Of a DNA stretch of 9,646 nucleotides, positions 6,367 through 9,646 are shown in pieces; position 1 is the first letter of the stretch, and every line of letters starts with the position of its first letter. A program made the position numbers and the translations under genes. The stretch comes from an uncultured Opitutales bacterium (GTDB lineage Bacteria; Verrucomicrobiota; Verrucomicrobiia; Opitutales; UBA2995). The stretch covers positions 1 through 9,646 of the forward strand of contig CALGUT010000627.1 of the NCBI GenBank assembly GCA_937920335.1, written 5' to 3'. Under the pieces are notes generated by a model that saw only the letters and a list, made by a program, of their open reading frames with translations, ran no database searches and had not been told where the DNA came from.

Positions 6367-7491
6367 ATGGATAAACCTGCCGCTAATACTATAGAGGTTG
6401 AGGGCATACTTGAGTTACTAAACAACAAGACGGGTCAATTGCTTGATCCGACCCGCAATGGTAAACCCAAGCCAACCGACCCTTTCGTGCCTCGCGAACT
6501 CGTTCGCCGTTTCAAGCTGCGTAAAGGCAGTTATGTGAAAGGAGTTGCTTCGACCGACCCGCGCTTCCCAAACCCAAAGATGAAGTTCGTGGAAACTATC
6601 GATGGTCTGGAACCGGACCAAAGGAAACGTTGCTTCCAATTTACAAGCCTCACAACGGTCGCTCCCGATAAGCAGCTCATTCTCGAGACCAAAGAGCAAA
6701 AGATGACGCTGCGATGCATCGATCTTTTTTGTCCTATCGGTAAGGGCCAAAGAGGTCTTATTGTAGCCCCACCAAGAACCGGTAAAACTACACTCCTTCA
6801 GGATATCGCACTCGGTGTCTTAGAGAATCACCCGGAATGCCATGTCATGATGCTTCTCGTAGACGAACGTCCGGAAGAAGTTACCGACATGAAGCGCTCT
6901 GTCGATGCAGAGATATTTGCGTCTTCAAACGATGAACCCACTGAGAACCACATCAAGATCGCAGAATTGGCGATCGAACGAGCGAAGTGCCTCGTAGAGG
7001 TAGGAAAAGACGTAGTCATTTGTATGGATTCACTCACGCGCCTTAGCCGAGCCTATAACTCAGCAAAAGGTGGTAGTGGTCGCACCATGACCGGTGGACT
7101 CGATATTCGGGCTCTGGAGAAACCTCGCCAGCTGTTTTCCGCTGCCCGAAACACGGAAGAGGGTGGCAGCTTAACCATTATCGCTTCGGCGCTGATCGAA
7201 ACCGGAAGCCGTATGGACGATCTTATTTTTCAGGAGTTCAAGGGAACCGGAAACATGGAAATGGTACTCGATCGTAAGGTGGCAGAGCTTCGCCTCTGGC
7301 CTGCGATGAACATCAATTCTTCCGGCACCCGAAAAGAAGAACTTTTGATAGATCCGAAGAAATTGGAGACCATTCATTTCTTCCGCAGAGCGCTCGCTCC
7401 GCTACGAATAGAAGACGCCGCTGAGACCATGTTGACGCGGCTTTCTAAAACAACCACGAATGAGGCGTTCTTATCGCTAATAAGTCGTTGA
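6367..7491 (+). CDS. rho: Transcription termination factor Rho, lacking the N-terminal helical domain
   Basis: Hexameric RNA-dependent ATPase that ends transcription at Rho-dependent sites. The 374-residue product begins directly at the OB-fold RNA-binding domain (VEGILELL at 11-18 to about residue 95), then the ATPase: GLIVAPPRTGKTTLLQ (130-145, Walker A), LLVDERPEEVTDM (163-175, with the catalytic E168), VVICMDSLTRLSRAYN (216-231, Walker B), a Q-loop (SGRTMTGGLD, 237-246), the R-loop (EFKGTGNMEM, 290-299) and SGTRKEELL with the likely arginine finger R322. E. coli Rho has 419 residues, and the missing part is its N-terminal helix bundle. The start is firm: an in-frame TAA lies at 6319-6321 and no ATG, GTG or TTG comes between it and 6367. 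No Shine-Dalgarno is visible. Residues aligned to E. coli F62, F64 and R66 are T22, Q24 and L26. It is the first gene of the plus-strand block. Confidence 0.98.
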   Translation: MDKPAANTIEVEGILELLNNKTGQLLDPTRNGKPKPTDPFVPRELVRRFKLRKGSYVKGVASTDPRFPNPKMKFVETIDGLEPDQRKRCFQFTSLTTVAPDKQLILETKEQKMTLRCIDLFCPIGKGQRGLIVAPPRTGKTTLLQDIALGVLENHPECHVMMLLVDERPEEVTDMKRSVDAEIFASSNDEPTENHIKIAELAIERAKCLVEVGKDVVICMDSLTRLSRAYNSAKGGSGRTMTGGLDIRALEKPRQLFSAARNTEEGGSLTIIASALIETGSRMDDLIFQEFKGTGNMEMVLDRKVAELRLWPAMNINSSGTRKEELLIDPKKLETIHFFRRALAPLRIEDAAETMLTRLSKTTTNEAFLSLISR

Positions 7492-7553
7492 CATACAGAG
7501 TGTATGATTTCCTCATACCAGATTTTCACAAAACACGGCTGATAAGACTATAG

Positions 7554-9308
7554 ATGCAACAATTTGCTGAGCAATGCACTGAGATGGCTCGTTCCATGTT
7601 GGGACACAATCTCGCCTCCATTAACCAGGACGGAACAATTACTCCCACCGAGGGAGAAGAAAAGCGGTTCGATGAACCCGGACATGCAGCATTGGCCATC
7701 GGCGAATTCTATAGAGCAACCGGTGAAACAGAACTTGAAGGTCATGATTTGATCGATCTTGCTGCCCGCTGTATAACCGCACAGACATTTACTGACCCAG
7801 TTTCAGAGAACGGAGTCGCCTACGCTGCTTTGGGACTACTTTCCTTTGGTCCTGCTAAAGACAGAAATCCAGTATGGGAACGCCTGGTTGATGAAACGCG
7901 TGAGCGTCTAGACCGTTTGCTACTCGCCCGCTCGGATCATGATAACCACTGGCAGGCATTCAACGTTTCCAAAGCCGTTGCCCGCTTTAGTATGGGCCTC
8001 TCCAAGAAAGACGAAACCGGCAAACTGATTGACCGTTTTCTGGAGCGTATTGACGAAAAGAGTACCGGAAACTTCCATGATGACAGTGAAGACGGGAAGG
8101 GAGTCTTCAACATCTATGGTGTTCTTTCCTTTATTTTCATTCGCCAGGCACTGCAGCTACACGCAAATATTCACTTACGTGACCGCAAGCTTCCAAGTCT
8201 TAGAACTCATGCGGAAAAATACCTTCGCCTGCTACCTGATCTCGTTCGCGAAGACGGTCTTGGTTGGTCATTCGGTCGCGGTGGAGGAGCCTATGGACAG
8301 ATGCATTGTATCAGTCTCATTTTGCAAGCTTTCCGCGACAATTGGATCGCCCCCGAGAAACAGATTCAGTACTTTGATTTACTGCGCCGGTTGTTTTACT
8401 TTTTTTACCTAACTTATCTGGATCAGGAAAATGGGAATCTAATCATCCGAGATGCCGAGCGAGAAACTACACCAGCACACACGACTCGCATGGCGGATTT
8501 CGACGGTGCTCGCTATTTAAGCCAGTGGGCACGCTTGGCAAAAACCATCAATGCACCGGTAAACCCAGACGCATTCAAGCCAAGAAATACCGGACGTTTC
8601 GTAATATTCGACAAGTCTTCGCGCAAGGAGCAAGGCCTGTTCATCTACCGCAATGCTGAGACCGGTCTGCACATAAACATTCCACTAACCCACACTGATC
8701 AGCAGAATACGTCGGACTCGCTGGCGTTCCCGCACAGTCCCGGAATTTTTGACTGGCCCGTGAATCTTCAACTTCCAGTGATGATCCCCGAACTTAAGTT
8801 CGGCGATCGCTATGTGATCCCTAGTTACTACGGGAAACGATGCACAACAGGCATGGGTCTACGAAAATCCATCTATTTCCGTTACGAACAACCCGATCTA
8901 ATCGATACGAATCAGGAAATTGTACCGGGCCTCGGAAGCTGCAAAGTGAATTGGTCTTTCAGTGGTGGAAAGATCACTGCCGATTTCATATTCATGGTGA
9001 AGCAACCCGTGAGCATGGAGCGTATGCGCTACATGCTCGTTATTGCTTCACCTCACTCGGTCCACCGCGTCGGAAACACATTTACGTTAGGACAAGAAGG
9101 GCTTCGTTGCACCGTTCTCAAAGACGACTTTCAAGCTCAGTGGTCAGAAACAGAGGTCGTAACTGATGACCCCAGGTATAAAACGCTCTACGGAAAGATT
9201 CACTACCTCCAGACGTTGACTCGCGATTACCCCCTAAACATGCGTCCCGGACAACAGTACCGACTGACCGTTGCTTTCGAGCCAGACTTGGCACGCGTAG
9301 ACGGATAG
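7554..9308 (+). CDS. Protein of unknown function, predicted helical-toroid plus beta-sandwich architecture
   Basis: I do not recognise this 584-residue protein. It has no signal peptide and no convincing membrane span, so it is probably cytoplasmic. Residues 1 to about 335 look mostly helical, with repeated small-residue/aromatic helices (AALAIGEFYRATGE, GVAYAALGLLSF, DNHWQAFNVSKAVARF, YLSQWARLAK) and a glycine-rich loop DGLGWSFGRGGGAYGQ (234-249) containing GWSFGRGGG. Residues from about 345 to the end look beta-rich (RFVIFDKSS, GLFIYRNAETGLHINIPL, KITADFIFMVKQPV, RLTVAFEPD). An alpha/alpha toroid followed by a beta-sandwich is the general plan of heparinase-like polysaccharide lyases and of DUF2264-like proteins. 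That comparison is structural guesswork, and a catalytic role is not shown. The gene starts 62 bp after rho and ends 12 bp before hisF, so cotranscription is likely. No Shine-Dalgarno sequence precedes ATG 7554; ATG 7584 is a possible later start. Confidence 0.9.
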   Translation: MQQFAEQCTEMARSMLGHNLASINQDGTITPTEGEEKRFDEPGHAALAIGEFYRATGETELEGHDLIDLAARCITAQTFTDPVSENGVAYAALGLLSFGPAKDRNPVWERLVDETRERLDRLLLARSDHDNHWQAFNVSKAVARFSMGLSKKDETGKLIDRFLERIDEKSTGNFHDDSEDGKGVFNIYGVLSFIFIRQALQLHANIHLRDRKLPSLRTHAEKYLRLLPDLVREDGLGWSFGRGGGAYGQMHCISLILQAFRDNWIAPEKQIQYFDLLRRLFYFFYLTYLDQENGNLIIRDAERETTPAHTTRMADFDGARYLSQWARLAKTINAPVNPDAFKPRNTGRFVIFDKSSRKEQGLFIYRNAETGLHINIPLTHTDQQNTSDSLAFPHSPGIFDWPVNLQLPVMIPELKFGDRYVIPSYYGKRCTTGMGLRKSIYFRYEQPDLIDTNQEIVPGLGSCKVNWSFSGGKITADFIFMVKQPVSMERMRYMLVIASPHSVHRVGNTFTLGQEGLRCTVLKDDFQAQWSETEVVTDDPRYKTLYGKIHYLQTLTRDYPLNMRPGQQYRLTVAFEPDLARVDG

Positions 9309-9320
9309 ATCTAAAAGACG

Positions 9321-9646
9321 ATGTTGTCCTCGCGTATCATCCCCTGCCTGGATGTGACAGACGGTCGCGTTGTCAAGGGAGTCAAATTTAAAGAGCTCAG
9401 AGATGCTGGAGATCCTGTGGATTGCGCGAAGGCCTACGAGGCGCAAGGGGCTGACGAATTAGTCTTTCTAGATATTACAGCTTCCAGCGACGAACGCAAC
9501 ATCATGCACGATGTGGTCTCCCAAACCGCTGAGCAGTGCTTTATGCCACTGACGGTTGGCGGAGGACTTAGAAATACCGATGATATCCGAGCAATGCTCA
9601 ATTCCGGTGCTGACAAGATTAGCCTAAATACAGCAGCGATTAACAC
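9321..9646 (+). CDS. hisF: Imidazole glycerol phosphate synthase cyclase subunit HisF (5' part, runs off the window)
   Basis: The first 108 codons of HisF, which with the glutaminase HisH turns PRFAR and ammonia into imidazole glycerol phosphate and AICAR in histidine synthesis in the cytoplasm. The start MLSSRIIPCLDVTDGRVVKG carries the catalytic Asp11. ADELVFLDITAS carries D51. LTVGGGLR (77-84) and KISLNTAAIN (99-108, with N103 and T104) are the phosphate-binding parts of the (beta/alpha)8 barrel, at the same numbers as in the Thermotoga enzyme. The second catalytic residue, Asp130, lies beyond the right edge. The ATG at 9321 follows the previous stop by 12 bp, with only a weak purine stretch (AAAAGA) ahead of it, which suggests readthrough transcription from the rho side. 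No other his gene is in the window. Confidence 0.97.
   Translation, partial: MLSSRIIPCLDVTDGRVVKGVKFKELRDAGDPVDCAKAYEAQGADELVFLDITASSDERNIMHDVVSQTAEQCFMPLTVGGGLRNTDDIRAMLNSGADKISLNTAAIN

Noticed and set aside
6152..6394. An 80-codon open frame on the plus strand, starting with GTG in the rho leader and overlapping the rho start by 28 bp.
   Set aside because: It has no ribosome-binding site, no recognisable motif and an unremarkable composition, and it crosses the likely promoter of rho. A regulatory upstream ORF cannot be excluded but is not supported.
7492..7506. A 6-bp inverted repeat (CATACA GAG TGTATG) right after the rho stop codon, considered as a terminator.
   Set aside because: The stem is short and AT-rich and is followed by only a mixed ATTTCCTC stretch, so it would make a very weak terminator at best. 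The downstream gene is also close and on the same strand.

Overview
The window (9646 bp, moderate GC by eye) reads as chromosomal DNA from a Gram-negative-type bacterium. A Verrucomicrobiota (Opitutae-like) origin is my best guess. It rests on the mix of 'prepilin-type' pseudopilin genes, a Rho factor that starts directly at its RNA-binding domain, and genes that mostly lack Shine-Dalgarno sequences. This is an inference from family knowledge, not a search result. I see no mobile element, CRISPR array, rRNA or tRNA.

Layout: two blocks diverge from a 256-bp spacer at 6111-6366. The left block is on the minus strand. Read in its direction of transcription it holds two type II secretion/type IV pilus-like pseudopilins (6110-5589 and 5508-4921). 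Next come the two pieces of a 5-oxoprolinase/hydantoinase-type ATP-dependent amidohydrolase (4912-3125 and 3134-1161). After a 167-bp spacer with operator-like repeats there is an acetyl-CoA hydrolase/CoA-transferase family gene (993-16). The right block is on the plus strand: rho (6367-7491), a 584-codon gene of unknown function (7554-9308), and the start of hisF (9321 to beyond the right edge).

Most notable: the oxoprolinase is split at an unusual place. The first ORF carries the N-terminal and ATP-binding HyuA domains. The second carries the HyuA C-terminal domain fused to all of HyuB. The two overlap by 10 bp in a -1 relationship, and joining them rebuilds a protein of about 1250 residues, the usual length of one-piece 5-oxoprolinases. 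The internal ATG has the best Shine-Dalgarno sequence in the window, so a coupled two-subunit enzyme, a frameshift mutation and an assembly error are all open. The neighbouring CoA-transferase gene also stops about 110 residues early, at a site that looks like a one-base loss. Rho lacks the N-terminal helical domain and the aromatic and basic residues of the E. coli primary RNA-binding site, while its ATPase motifs are intact.

Functionally, the left block combines envelope pseudopilins with small-molecule catabolism (cyclic amide opening and CoA transfer). The right block combines transcription termination, an unknown probably cytoplasmic protein, and histidine biosynthesis. I see no clear evidence of a new multi-gene defence or mobile system. 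The candidates for something undescribed are the split oxoprolinase, the divergent Rho and the unknown gene between rho and hisF.
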